This document shows positions 1 to 8,245 of a stretch of DNA of 64,000 nucleotides, piece by piece. This stretch comes from Lysinibacillus sphaericus. GTDB taxonomy: Bacteria > Bacillota > Bacilli > Bacillales_A > Planococcaceae. The notes beneath the pieces were generated by a model that saw nothing but the letters and a program-made list of their open reading frames with translations, was not told where the DNA came from and did no database searches. The stretch covers positions 124,001 through 188,000 of the forward strand of contig NZ_SADV01000005.1 of assembly GCF_006864135.1 (NCBI RefSeq), written 5' to 3'. A program made the position numbers and the translations under genes. The number at the start of each line of letters is the position of its first letter. Within the stretch, counting starts at the first letter, position 1.

Positions 1-658
1 CTACTTCTTTTTGATACCATCTTTGTAAGAAGAAAACAGAGCAGATAACGATTAAAATGAGTAAACCATTAAAAATAAAGATAAAAAGATTGTCTTTGAT
101 CACTTTTCCCTTGATGCCATTTAATGTGTCTGCACTAATATCAATGCCTATGTATGCAATATTCTTCCCTGCTTTATCTTTGACCGGTGCACCAACAGTT
201 AAGTAAGACCCGTATACAGGATCTGTTATTACTTCTGTTACAAATGTTTCTCCTTTATAAGCTCTTTGCACTTGCATCTCGGGTACTGTACAGTACATTC
301 CGATATTAAAGCCTTTAAATTCAGGTGGTAAACCCATAATCATTGCTTTGGATACCTTTGGATTATCAATCTCTAATGTATAAACAAATAAGGCACCTAT
401 TTTTACTCTTGCATCATTCAAGTAATTTCTTAATTGCCAATAATAATTGTTTTTCACAGGGTTATCTAAAAATTGTTTGTACGCTTCTACATCAATTGAA
501 GATGCAATAGAACTAGCCGCTTCGAGACTTTGGTTAGCTATTGACTCTTCAACTGTCTTTTTCATTTTTATGTAGGATGTAAAGATGTTTAAACTTGTAA
601 ACAATATTAATAAGATAGTTGATAGTAGTAAAATTAGTTTTATTTTTCGTGTTTTCAT
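1..658 (-). CDS. Membrane sensor protein, N-terminal part (likely chemoreceptor or signalling receptor)
   Basis: The reading frame starts at an ATG at 658 and is still open at base 2, so the gene runs off the left edge; 219 residues are visible. It begins with a transmembrane segment (about residues 6-30), then an extracytoplasmic region of about 150 residues, then a second transmembrane segment (about residues 188-212) followed by QRWYQKEV. The stretch DPVYGSYLTVGAPV followed by YIGIDIS resembles the end of Cache-type sensor domains in Bacillus methyl-accepting chemotaxis proteins. The layout TM-sensor-TM fits a chemoreceptor, histidine kinase or diguanylate cyclase; the output domain lies outside the window, so the class cannot be decided. 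A weak GGAAGT lies upstream of the start. Confidence 0.7.
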   Translation of the reverse strand, partial: MKTRKIKLILLLSTILLILFTSLNIFTSYIKMKKTVEESIANQSLEAASSIASSIDVEAYKQFLDNPVKNNYYWQLRNYLNDARVKIGALFVYTLEIDNPKVSKAMIMGLPPEFKGFNIGMYCTVPEMQVQRAYKGETFVTEVITDPVYGSYLTVGAPVKDKAGKNIAYIGIDISADTLNGIKGKVIKDNLFIFIFNGLLILIVICSVFFLQRWYQKEV

Positions 659-1196
659 ACAAACTGGTACTTCCTCATCTATAGACATGAATAATGCCTT
701 AATTTAGTTGGGCTTGGCTTTCGCATCAAATACAAAAATCGTTAGCCGAAGTTAACATCAAGTAAACTTCTTTTTTATAGTTGTTCAATTATACCTCTGC
801 ATAATGACGTCCGGAATTGGCTTTTTGTAAATACATAAGATTCCGGATTTTTCGCCTCTCTAAATAACAATATTCGTTCTTATCTTATCATCCCAAGCAA
901 GTTTTGACTATTCCCAACCCAATTATCGCCACTTACTTTTGGGCTATCTCCTTCCCATATTGATGTTGGAGAAGTCTGTCAGGAACTGATAAAATTCTAA
1001 AACAATTTTTATTTTTCGAGCGAAACACCCTTCTAGTCGCAACCATTAGTTTAATAATCCTTCCCTAGAAAGTAAACTAAAAAGCAGAACAAACTTTTAT
1101 CATGCCCCCTTTATTATATTTTACTTAGTCCATTCCATCTTTGTTGTTTAGATCAATCCCCTTTTAGGAAGCGTTAGCACTTCGTCCAAATACTCT
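659..1196. other. Intergenic region without a recognisable gene
   Basis: About 540 bases between the sensor gene and the decayed C45 gene. No convincing coding frame was found. It holds one short repeat A fragment (785-829). A short open stretch on the minus strand near 870-960 is not recognisable. Confidence 0.5.
785..829 (+). repeat. Dispersed repeat family A, fragment A1
   Basis: This starts with CAATTATACC-TCT-GCATAATG and continues with a CGTCCGGAATTGGCTTT-like segment. The same order of segments is seen in the copies at 4701, 18523, 48828, 51006, 59310 and 63526. Only the first palindromic box and the first conserved segment are kept here. Confidence 0.6.
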
Positions 1197-1830
1197 TTAA
1201 AAGAAATTGTAAACAGTTCTGCGTCCTCTCCTAAGATTGACAGACCCTTGAATATTTTTCTTATTTTTCTCTTTCATACTCGTTGCTTGAATTGTAACAA
1301 TAAGTGCTTCTTCAATATTTTTACATTGTTCTAATAATATTCGGATCAATCGTTGAAGCAATAAAGCCCTCCACCACGATACTCATTGTTGACAAAATGT
1401 AGACCAACAACTAACCCACACTCATTCATCCCATCAAGTCTACCGATAATTTGTTGGCTAAATCCAACACTTGCATATTCATTCATTGGATGAGAAAATA
1501 CAAGTCTTCCATCATATAATGTTGGTCTAAAATCATAGTCTCTAATATAATCTCCGTCTTGTACCAAAGATGTACAGCCCATTTCTGGAAAGGTAATATT
1601 ATAGCCACTATACATATCAATGACTGAATTCGGCGCTAGAGCTAATCCAACGGCCAAGCCTTCCATTTTTTCGTAAAAGACTAGGGGAATGAAATCGTAG
1701 TAGTTGTATTGCCATTTGTTCAGAGATTCATACTATAGTGGATGACAAGTTGACAGTAGTTCTTTACCTTGCCGAAAGCCCAATTTTGATAGTAACTGCC
1801 CCTTAGATTTAAACTTCTAAAAGATCTCAT
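1197..1830 (-). pseudogene. Decayed C45-family (acyltransferase/choloylglycine-hydrolase-like) gene
   Basis: A start codon with a good AAGGAG site lies at 1830 (MRSFRSLNLRGSYYQ). A frameshift then leads to LGFRQGKELL, an in-frame TAG follows, and the frame reopens as a 106-residue stretch from 1666. That stretch has the family pattern: MGCTSLV with the expected nucleophile Cys, IRDYDFRPTLYDGR, and GRLDGMNECGLVVG. After CFND the frame is lost, and the next homologous piece (RILLEQCKNIEEAL) is in another frame. C45 enzymes are N-terminal-nucleophile amidohydrolases of about 330-350 residues that self-process at the Cys. At least two frameshifts, one stop and a missing C-terminal half make this a pseudogene. 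The family assignment comes from motif memory. Confidence 0.72.
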
Positions 1831-1874
1831 TACTTTTCTCTCCTTACCTAATAAAAGGTCAAGTGAAATAAGAC

Positions 1875-1906
1875 ATAAAAAGATCAGGCCTATAAAAGCC
1901 CGATCT
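1875..1906 (-). terminator. Intrinsic terminator after the gerA-type gene
   Basis: AGATCAGGC (1881-1889) pairs with GCCCGATCT (1898-1906), allowing one wobble. On the minus strand it is followed by a T-rich run, 16 bases past the stop codon of the germination gene. Confidence 0.75.
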
Positions 1907-1921
1907 CTACATTTAAAATAT

Positions 1922-3367
1922 TTATTTTTTCCTACTCGATGTCTTTGTCTTATCCTGTACTTTTAAAAATTTAGGTCGCGTACGATAACCTGCTGGAGAT
2001 AAGCGAAATAAAGATCTTTTTATCTCCAGCCAATCTAAATCTGCGCCCATATTTAAGAATGGAACACCTAATACTCGTATATTCGCAGTATAAAGAAGTA
2101 TGAAGAACACCGAAATGAAGAATCCAAATAACCCAAAAAAGGCAGATGCTAAAATGATGATAATCCTGAGAATACTCATTGCTGTTACGATAGACTGATT
2201 GATAAGTGTATAGGCTGCAATACTGGAAGTAGCGATAACTACAATCATGGAGGGGCTCGTAACACCCGATTTAATGGCTGCATCTCCTATAATTAACCCC
2301 CCAACAACACTTATGGAACCACTAATAACATTGGGTAAATGTATATTTGCTTCTCGAAATAATTCAAACATAAAAAGCATCATTAATGTTTCAAGAATTG
2401 TTGGAAATGGGAGACCCGTTCTTGACTCAACAACTGTTGCCAATAGAATGAATGGCAATTGCTCTTGATGGTAGGTTGTAAGTGCAAGCCAAAAACCTGG
2501 TAAAAGTACACTTATTAAAATAGCTATTATTCGTAGTATACGCTCCATAGAACTTATAATAATCGGATACTCATTATCCTCACCGGATTTAAAGAGTAAC
2601 ATTGAATTTGTAGGTGTAATAACGGCATATGATACACCATCAACTATGATGATAATGCGCCCTCTACTTAAAGCTTGCACAGCATAATCAGGGCGTCCAG
2701 TATAATCATGTCTTGGTATAATTTTAGTACTTTGTTCAATTCTTTCCATTAATAAATCCCCACTAAATACAATATCCGTATCAATTTGCTGCAGCTGTAA
2801 TTTCAATTTCTCAAGCATCTTTTGATTGACGACATCTTCAAAATAAAGTACAGCTACAGTTGTTTTGGAGCGTTTACCAAGTTCAAATGTTTCTACATTT
2901 AATGAATTGGTAGGTAATCGTTTTCGTATTAAAGCAATATTAATAAAAACATCCTCAATAAAATCATCTCTCGGACCTCTGACAACTAATTCAAGAGTTG
3001 TTTCTTTAGGCTCCCGATTTGGTTTTTTTGCGATATAACTCGAATACAACAAATTCAGATTTTCAAAATATAGTAAAACATGCCCTTTATAGACTCTAGT
3101 CATCGCATCATCTTTACTTGTTATTCTTTGAAGATGGGGAATGTGTAAATTATTTTGTATATGTTCCTCTAACAATTCTTCCGATTTTCCAGTAAATAAT
3201 GATTGTACTCGTTGTACAATAACAGTCTGGAGTAACCGCTCATCCATCATCCCTTCACATTTTATCAAATGTACTTTATGTTGCTGAAATAAATATTCTT
3301 GGAATATTACATCAGCAGAGCGTTGAAATAGTGACTTCAAAGATTTCAAATTTAATTCTTGTTGCAT
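1922..3367 (-). CDS. GerA-family spore germination protein (A subunit), orphan
   Basis: GerA-type A subunits are inner spore membrane proteins that form nutrient germinant receptors with B and C subunits. The protein has the cytoplasmic N-terminal domain (to about residue 270), then five or so membrane segments beginning near LLPGFWLALTTYHQEQLP, the conserved ETLMMLFMFELFREA stretch, and a basic C-terminal tail. The ATG at 3367 gives 481 residues, the usual family length, and a GGAGG lies 12 bases upstream. The frame is open to 3460, but that extension adds an atypical N-terminal membrane segment and has no ribosome binding site. No B or C subunit gene is adjacent: the next gene downstream is the C45 pseudogene. 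It may be an orphan subunit that works with a receptor encoded elsewhere. Confidence 0.85.
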   Translation of the reverse strand: MQQELNLKSLKSLFQRSADVIFQEYLFQQHKVHLIKCEGMMDERLLQTVIVQRVQSLFTGKSEELLEEHIQNNLHIPHLQRITSKDDAMTRVYKGHVLLYFENLNLLYSSYIAKKPNREPKETTLELVVRGPRDDFIEDVFINIALIRKRLPTNSLNVETFELGKRSKTTVAVLYFEDVVNQKMLEKLKLQLQQIDTDIVFSGDLLMERIEQSTKIIPRHDYTGRPDYAVQALSRGRIIIIVDGVSYAVITPTNSMLLFKSGEDNEYPIIISSMERILRIIAILISVLLPGFWLALTTYHQEQLPFILLATVVESRTGLPFPTILETLMMLFMFELFREANIHLPNVISGSISVVGGLIIGDAAIKSGVTSPSMIVVIATSSIAAYTLINQSIVTAMSILRIIIILASAFFGLFGFFISVFFILLYTANIRVLGVPFLNMGADLDWLEIKRSLFRLSPAGYRTRPKFLKVQDKTKTSSRKK

Positions 3368-3551
3368 TGAAGAAATATCCCTCCATCTCCTACTGAGCCA
3401 GCTCCTAATTAGTACATTTATGAGTAATAACACAAATACACTTACGGCTATTTTCCCCATGGTCTAAAAAAATATTCAAGAAAACTTTAATATTCTAATG
3501 CTTTTTCAGAATAATTCACCTACGAAATTTTCATACTATTATTAGAAAAAC

Positions 3552-4019
3552 TTATCCAATCATCTTCTTTAAATTTGCCATTTCAATAGCAGACATTGCT
3601 GCATCATAGCCTTTATTTCCTGATTTAGTCCCTGCGCGCTCAATCGCTTGTTCAATACTTTCTGTAGTAACAATGCCAAAAATAACAGGTACATTTGTAG
3701 TTAGTGATACATTAGCAATTCCTTTTGCTGATTCATTACATACATAATCATAATGTGTTGTTGAGCCACGGATTACTGTACCTAATCCAATTATTGCATC
3801 ATATTTCTTTGTTTCGGCTAACTGTTTTGCAATGAATGGAACTTCAAATGCACCAGGAACCCATGCTACATCGATAGAATTCTCATCCACACCATGACGC
3901 TTTAAACCATCTAATGCACCGTCTAATAATTTGCTTGTAATAAATTCGTTGAAACGACCAACTACTATTGCTATTTTTAAATCCGTACCAATTAATTGTG
4001 CTTCAAATGTTTTACCCAT
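3552..4019 (-). CDS. ribH: 6,7-dimethyl-8-ribityllumazine synthase
   Basis: It condenses 5-amino-6-ribitylaminouracil with 3,4-dihydroxy-2-butanone 4-phosphate, the penultimate step of riboflavin synthesis, in the cytoplasm. At 155 residues it has the usual family length. Visible motifs are [15 protein letters not shown] near the N-terminus, the substrate loop [28 protein letters not shown] with the catalytic His, and [13 protein letters not shown] clear AAGGAG lies nine bases before the ATG. It is the last gene of ribE-ribB-ribH, 15 bases after ribB, so it should be under the FMN riboswitches upstream of ribE. Confidence 0.97.
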   Translation of the reverse strand: MGKTFEAQLIGTDLKIAIVVGRFNEFITSKLLDGALDGLKRHGVDENSIDVAWVPGAFEVPFIAKQLAETKKYDAIIGLGTVIRGSTTHYDYVCNESAKGIANVSLTTNVPVIFGIVTTESIEQAIERAGTKSGNKGYDAAMSAIEMANLKKMIG

Positions 4020-4034
4020 TGTTCTATTCTCCTT

Positions 4035-4664
4035 TTATATAGACATTTTATTTTCTTCCATTATTTGTTGACGACGATAAGTGGCCAATGCTTCTATGGA
4101 AATCATTTTTAAATGATGTAGCGCTGCATATTTAACAAGGTCATTAAAGCGTAGCATTTTGCCATTGTCCCCCATAATTTCACAAATAATGCCCGCAGGA
4201 ATACTATGACATAGCTTGGCCAAATCAATTGTAGCTTCTGTATGTCCTCTACGCTCTAATACACCATTTTCCTTTGCAATTAGCGGGAATACATGACCGG
4301 GTCTACGAAAATCCGCAGCTTTCGCTTGTGGTTCTAGCATTTTTTGTATTGTCATTGCCCGTTCAAAGGCACTAATTCCAGTCGTTGTGTCTACATGATC
4401 TATACTAACGGTAAATGCCGTTTGATGATTATCTGTATTAATACTAACCATAGGCTTTAATGCTAATTTTTGTGCAAGCTCCTGTGAAATCGGCGTACAA
4501 ATAAGACCTCTTCCATAGGTCGCCATAAAGTTAATTGTTTCTGGAGTCATAAATTCCGCAAGTGCGAGTAAGTCCCCTTCGTTTTCTCGGTCCTCGTCAT
4601 CTACTACAATGATCATCTTCCCTTGTTTTAAATCCTCTATTGCTTCATCAATTGAATGTAGCAA
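4035..4664 (-). CDS. ribB: 3,4-dihydroxy-2-butanone-4-phosphate synthase, monofunctional
   Basis: It converts ribulose 5-phosphate to the four-carbon unit used by RibH. Motifs are [30 protein letters not shown] and [12 protein letters not shown]. The TTG at 4664 is chosen because GGAGGTG lies six bases upstream, and it gives 209 residues, close to stand-alone RibB. The open frame to 4742 only adds residues encoded by a dispersed repeat. Bacillus normally has a RibBA fusion of about 400 residues; here the protein ends just after the DHBP synthase domain ([13 protein letters not shown]...), so the GTP cyclohydrolase II half is absent. It lies between ribE and ribH. Confidence 0.93.
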   Translation of the reverse strand: MLHSIDEAIEDLKQGKMIIVVDDEDRENEGDLLALAEFMTPETINFMATYGRGLICTPISQELAQKLALKPMVSINTDNHQTAFTVSIDHVDTTTGISAFERAMTIQKMLEPQAKAADFRRPGHVFPLIAKENGVLERRGHTEATIDLAKLCHSIPAGIICEIMGDNGKMLRFNDLVKYAALHHLKMISIEALATYRRQQIMEENKMSI

Positions 4665-4700
4665 TATCGCCACCTCCAGTTCGTAAAATGTATTATATCC

Positions 4701-4735
4701 ATTATGCCTCGGCATAATTGCGTCTGGAATCTTTA
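4701..4735 (+). repeat. Dispersed repeat family A, short copy A2
   Basis: ATTATGCC-TC-GGCATAAT followed by TGCGTCTGGAATC matches the first two segments of the longer copies. It lies between the ribE stop and the ribB ribosome binding site. The bases from 4757 to 4797 also resemble the stretch at 18771-18825 next to copy A3 (TCTGTACCT-TCGCTA ... CTGAAAGAAGT). Confidence 0.65.
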
Positions 4736-4797
4736 ACTTCATTAAAGAGATGTTTGGACTTCTGTACCTCTCGCTACAATATAATTACTGAAAGAAG

Positions 4798-5436
4798 TCA
4801 AAATCCGTTTTTTGCTAAGAAGTCTCTTGAAATGGTTGGTGGTTCCTGTCCACGCTTAAGTTGATGCAAAATGTATTTTCCAACTAAATCGGTTTCTATA
4901 TTGACGAGATCACCAATTTTTTTCATACCTAAAATAGTTTCCTTGTATGTGTGAGGTATCAGTGATACGGTGATACCGTTTTTCTCGACATGAAAAAGTG
5001 TTAGACTCGTTCCGTCAATTGTGATGGAGCACTTTGGCATACAGTAGCTCGTTAACTCCTTCGATAGTTCAATATCAATATAGACTGCATTTGCTAATGG
5101 TCGCTTACGCATTATTTTCCCTACCCCGTCTACATGTCCTGATACAAAATGACCACCGAAACGTCCATTAGCTGACATAGCGCGCTCTAAATTTACCGGA
5201 TCTCCAACGGCGAGCTGCTGTAAATTTGTTGCACTCACTGTTTCAGGCATTACATCCATCGTTAGCTCTTGTTCATTAAAATATATCACTGTTAAACAAA
5301 CACCATTGACCGCTATACTGTCTCCGAGCTTTACGTCCTCTACCATTTTCTTTGAAATAACAGTAATTTTCATACTTTGCCGATCGCTTTGCATGGTTTT
5401 TACGGTACCAATATCCTCAACAATTCCTGTAAACAT
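4798..5436 (-). CDS. ribE: Riboflavin synthase, alpha chain
   Basis: It dismutates two 6,7-dimethyl-8-ribityllumazine molecules to riboflavin. The ATG at 5436 gives the standard N-terminus MFTGIVEDIGTV and 212 residues, with AGGTGA five bases upstream; six extra in-frame codons before it are ignored. Two lumazine-binding repeats are visible: first half DSIAVNGVCLTV and RFGGHFVSGHVDGVG, second half CSITIDGTSLTLFHV and IETDLVGKYI. It is the first gene of the rib operon and follows directly after a riboswitch terminator. The bifunctional deaminase/reductase ribD, normally first in the Bacillus operon, is absent here. Confidence 0.96.
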   Translation of the reverse strand: MFTGIVEDIGTVKTMQSDRQSMKITVISKKMVEDVKLGDSIAVNGVCLTVIYFNEQELTMDVMPETVSATNLQQLAVGDPVNLERAMSANGRFGGHFVSGHVDGVGKIMRKRPLANAVYIDIELSKELTSYCMPKCSITIDGTSLTLFHVEKNGITVSLIPHTYKETILGMKKIGDLVNIETDLVGKYILHQLKRGQEPPTISRDFLAKNGF

Positions 5437-5475
5437 TTTTTCACCTGCTTTCATTCATTTAATAATTTCCGTTCA

Positions 5476-5505
5476 AACAAAAAACCCCTTAAATAAAAGG
5501 GGTTT
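5476..5505 (-). terminator. Terminator of the ribE-proximal FMN riboswitch
   Basis: AACCCCTT (5483-5490) pairs with AAGGGGTT (5497-5504) and on the minus strand runs into a T tract. It lies between the aptamer at 5581-5703 and ribE, as expected for an expression platform that stops transcription when FMN is bound. Confidence 0.85.
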
Positions 5506-5580
5506 GGGAGTTTATCTACATAAGACGTTAACAAATAAACCTCATGGATATAATTTTTTTCCATAGGCTGTCATCTCATC

Positions 5581-5703
5581 GTTCTTCTCCCATCCAGACT
5601 GTCACTGTCGGTTTTGGATTCGCACCAAATCAGCTTGCGCTCACGGACTTTGAATTTCTTCATCACCGCCGATTGGGAATTTCACCCTACCCCGAAGAAC
5701 TAC
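5581..5703 (-). ncRNA. FMN riboswitch (RFN element), copy 2, ribE-proximal
   Basis: The minus strand carries the RFN consensus: GGGTAGGGTGAAATTCCC, then CGGCGGTGATGAA, GTCCGTGAGCGCAAGC, TGATTTGGTGCGAATCC, CCGACAGTGACAGTCTGG and ATGGGAGAAG. FMN aptamers control riboflavin synthesis and uptake genes in Bacillus. It is nearly identical to the second aptamer about 250 bases upstream; I count about four or five differences in about 110 bases. Its own terminator follows at 5476-5505. Confidence 0.95.
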
Positions 5704-5729
5704 TGCTATTCAATTTTTTAGCCAAATAA

Positions 5730-5768
5730 AACAAAAACTACTTCCCGACTATAAAATGGGAAGTAGTT
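5730..5768 (-). terminator. Terminator of the distal FMN riboswitch
   Basis: AACTACTTCCC (5736-5746) pairs perfectly with GGGAAGTAGTT (5758-5768) and is followed on the minus strand by TTTTTGTTTT. It separates the two riboswitch copies, so each aptamer has its own terminator. Confidence 0.88.
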
Positions 5769-5833
5769 AACATAAAAGCATACTCAAACAAACCTTATAA
5801 ACTCAAACGAATTTAAAAAGCTCACACTTTTAC

Positions 5834-5953
5834 CCTTCTCCCATCCAGACTATAACTGTCGGTTTTGGATTTGCACCAAATCAGCTTGCGCTCACGGACT
5901 TTGAATTTCTTCATCACCGCCGATTGGGAATTTCACCCTACCCTGAAGGATAT
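5834..5953 (-). ncRNA. FMN riboswitch (RFN element), copy 1, distal
   Basis: A complete second FMN aptamer on the same strand, with the same consensus segments (GGGTAGGGTGAAATTCCC, CGGCGGTGATGAA, TGATTTGGTGCAAATCC, ATGGGAGAAG). No gene lies between the two copies. This copy is transcribed first, then its terminator (5730-5768), then the second aptamer and terminator, then ribE-ribB-ribH. The layout suggests duplication of the whole switch, or loss of a gene that once lay between two switches. Confidence 0.95.
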
Positions 5954-6095
5954 TTTTATTTAGCTATTTCTTACGATAACACTATTTTATTTTATTATCC
6001 AGATAATTCTTAATAAAAATTTTTTCTCTAACTAATTTCGCTTTCGTAAATTTGTACTGACGTTGGGTTTTCTCTTGAAATGAAGATAATACAGC

Positions 6096-6132
6096 CATCA
6101 CCTTTGGTCATTATAAAAGACCAAAGGCGTGA
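6096..6132 (-). terminator. Hairpin after the SDR pseudogene
   Basis: CCTTTGGTC (6101-6109) pairs with GACCAAAGG (6119-6127), with a longer imperfect extension. The T run is poor, so it may be a weak terminator for the decayed SDR gene. Confidence 0.5.
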
Positions 6133-6160
6133 CTGTTTCAAAAGGCAATAAATTATACAG

Positions 6161-6803
6161 TTAACTACCATCAACAGGGGCAACAGTACCAGCCATGAAG
6201 CTTGCTTTATCTGAAGCTAAGAATAGGACCACTTCTGCTACTTCTTCTGGTTCACCATGGCGTCCCATGCGTACACATGACATTTCTTCTGGTACGTATC
6301 CTGTTTTTTCAAGCGTTTCACCAACACTATGGAATAATGGTGTAACGATACCACCTGGACACACAGCATTAACACGAATACTTTTATTTGCATACTCGAT
6401 TGCTGCACCTTTCGTTAAACCAATACCTGCATGTTTACTCGCGGAGTATACAGCAATACTGTGCTCTGGACGAATACCTGCAGATGAAGCAGTATTTATA
6501 ATTGCCCCTTCGCCTTGTTTTTCCATTACTGGAATGACATATTTCATACCTAGGAAAATACCTTTTACATTGATATCCATAAGACGATCGTATTCTTCTA
6601 ATTCAACCGTTGTAAATGGTGCAAACTTTTGAATGATGCCAGCGTTATTGAATAATACATCGATACGGCCATACGTGTTTATAGCTTGCTGTACGTAATT
6701 CTAAACATCCTCTACTTTAGAAACATCCGCTTGAACGAATATCCCTTCAATAGGAACACACCCCAATCTCTTCTGTAATAATGGCAACTTTCCGACATAA
6801 TAT
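6161..6803 (-). pseudogene. Decayed short-chain dehydrogenase/reductase (SDR)
   Basis: The C-terminal 139 residues are intact, with the SDR catalytic set NTASSAG and YSASKHAG, then RVNAVCPGGIVTP and a truncated VDGS ending. Upstream in the same frame, GIFVQADVSKVEDV is interrupted by a TAG and then continues NYVQQAINTYGRIDVLFNNAGIIQ, with the NNAG motif. Near 6790 a KVAIIT-like first strand survives in another frame, and the glycine-rich NAD(P)-binding loop is missing. A stop, a frameshift and an internal deletion make this a pseudogene of a roughly 250-residue oxidoreductase; its substrate cannot be inferred. The terminal VDGS is cut short compared with the usual VDGGY. Confidence 0.8.
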
Positions 6804-7010
6804 TTCTCTATAAGAAATATTCATTTTATATATTGACAATTTAATTTATGATTTTCCCCTTGCATTACTAAACTTACATTAATAAATAACAGTAGTTTAA
6901 TTAAGCAATAACTAACTTAGAATAATAAAAGCCATATTAGAAGCGATTCTATAATTAAGGAACCTCTTGTCATTTAGTACGTTACTGTATAATGGCATTT
7001 TTTTATCTGC

Positions 7011-7039
7011 TTGACATTAAAAAATCATAGTGATATTGT
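7011..7039 (+). promoter_or_regulatory. Sigma-A-type promoter of the YibE/F operon
   Basis: TTGACA (7011-7016) and TATTGT (7034-7039) are separated by 17 bases. They lie about 80 bases before the chosen start codon of the first gene. Confidence 0.72.
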
Positions 7040-7051
7040 GAGTCATTGTTC

Positions 7052-7067
7052 TTGTCAACGTTAACAA
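7052..7067 (+). promoter_or_regulatory. Operator-like inverted repeat next to the YibE/F promoter
   Basis: TTGTCAAC directly joined to GTTAACAA, a 16-base inverted repeat with one mismatch. It begins 12 bases after the -10 box, where a repressor would block transcription. The regulator is unknown. Confidence 0.5.
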
Positions 7068-7117
7068 TGAACGCAACGAATATGATTAGATTCCCTTCTA
7101 CATTGGAGGTTTTATTA

Positions 7118-8245
7118 TTGCAAAACATCTTGAAAAAAAAATCCTTTAACAAAGTTATATTTTATACTTTTATCGCAATTTGCTTTATCGCTTCTGTTTT
7201 TTTCGTTTATCACAACGAAGCATTTTATGACCGTCCAATTGCAGAAGTTATAAAAACGGAATTAAAAGAATCAAACCCTGTAACCGATATGTATGAAAAT
7301 GAAGATCATTTATATATTCAGCAAATTACAGCTGTATTAAAAAATGGTGAAAAAAAAGGTAAGCTTATTCATTTTACCAATGAGTATTCAGCATCTGGAG
7401 CCTTTGATCAAGAGTACCATGTTGGACATAAATTATTTGTTTCTATTAAAGCAAATACAAACAAAAATGGAGATTTAACTGGGGCTATTTTAGACGTGAA
7501 ACGTGATCAGTTTGTCTTGATAGTGGCGTGGATTTTTATTGTTGCTTTGCTGATTGTTGGTAAAAGACAAGGTTTATTTTCAATCATCAGTTTAATTGTA
7601 AATTCTCTTGTATTATCCTACGCTTTAGATTTATATATACATTCCAATATAAATTTGATATTTATTAGCGGGGTATGTGTTCTTTTATTTACGGTCATTT
7701 CTTTAATTCTCATTAACGGCTTGAATGAGAAAACATATGCAGGGATTGTTGCAACACTTATCGGAACATTTATTTCGCTATTGATTAGCGCTTTAGTTCT
7801 GTGGATCACAAACGAGAACGGACTTCGATATGAAGAAATGCAATTTTTAACGCGCCCATATCGAATGATTTTTATGGCTGGGTTATTTATTGGAGCACTA
7901 GGAGCTGTAATGGACGTATCCATCACAATGGCTTCTTCAATGTTCGCTTTATTCGAGCAAAACCAAGATATATCTGACCAAGCACTGAAAATCTCGGGAA
8001 TTGATATCGGGAAAGACATTATGGGAACGATTACAAGTATATTGTTTTTTGTTTATATTTGTGGCTCAATCCCTATGTTGATTTTATATTTGAAAAACTC
8101 TTATCCATTAGGGCAAACACTTTCCATGAACCTTTCATTAGAATTAGCTAGAGCCCTAGCAGGTGGAATCGGTGTTGTCTTAACGATTCCGATTAGTTTA
8201 TACACTTCTATTTTTTTCATTAATCGAAAGAGGGCAAAACAATGA
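7118..8245 (+). CDS. YibE/F family membrane protein, first subunit
   Basis: YibE/F proteins are multi-membrane-spanning proteins of unknown transport function. This one has an N-terminal transmembrane anchor (about residues 10-35), an extracytoplasmic domain of about 90 residues (EVIKTELKESNP ... LDVKRDQF), and about seven membrane segments with the conserved GALGAVMDVSITMASSMFALFE and a second stretch near IGKDIMGTITSILFF. The TTG at 7118 is used because TGGAGG lies seven bases upstream; the frame is open to 7046 without a ribosome site. Length is 375 residues. It overlaps the next gene by four bases (ATGA), so the two are translationally coupled and probably form one complex. Confidence 0.85.
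   Translation: MQNILKKKSFNKVIFYTFIAICFIASVFFVYHNEAFYDRPIAEVIKTELKESNPVTDMYENEDHLYIQQITAVLKNGEKKGKLIHFTNEYSASGAFDQEYHVGHKLFVSIKANTNKNGDLTGAILDVKRDQFVLIVAWIFIVALLIVGKRQGLFSIISLIVNSLVLSYALDLYIHSNINLIFISGVCVLLFTVISLILINGLNEKTYAGIVATLIGTFISLLISALVLWITNENGLRYEEMQFLTRPYRMIFMAGLFIGALGAVMDVSITMASSMFALFEQNQDISDQALKISGIDIGKDIMGTITSILFFVYICGSIPMLILYLKNSYPLGQTLSMNLSLELARALAGGIGVVLTIPISLYTSIFFINRKRAKQ

Noticed and set aside
4665-4742. N-terminal extension of RibB
   Set aside because: It is encoded by the dispersed repeat and lacks a ribosome site; the TTG at 4664 has GGAGGTG and gives the family length.
7618-8019. Minus-strand frame inside the first YibE/F gene
   Set aside because: Shadow of a well-supported gene on the other strand, without ribosome site or recognisable domain.
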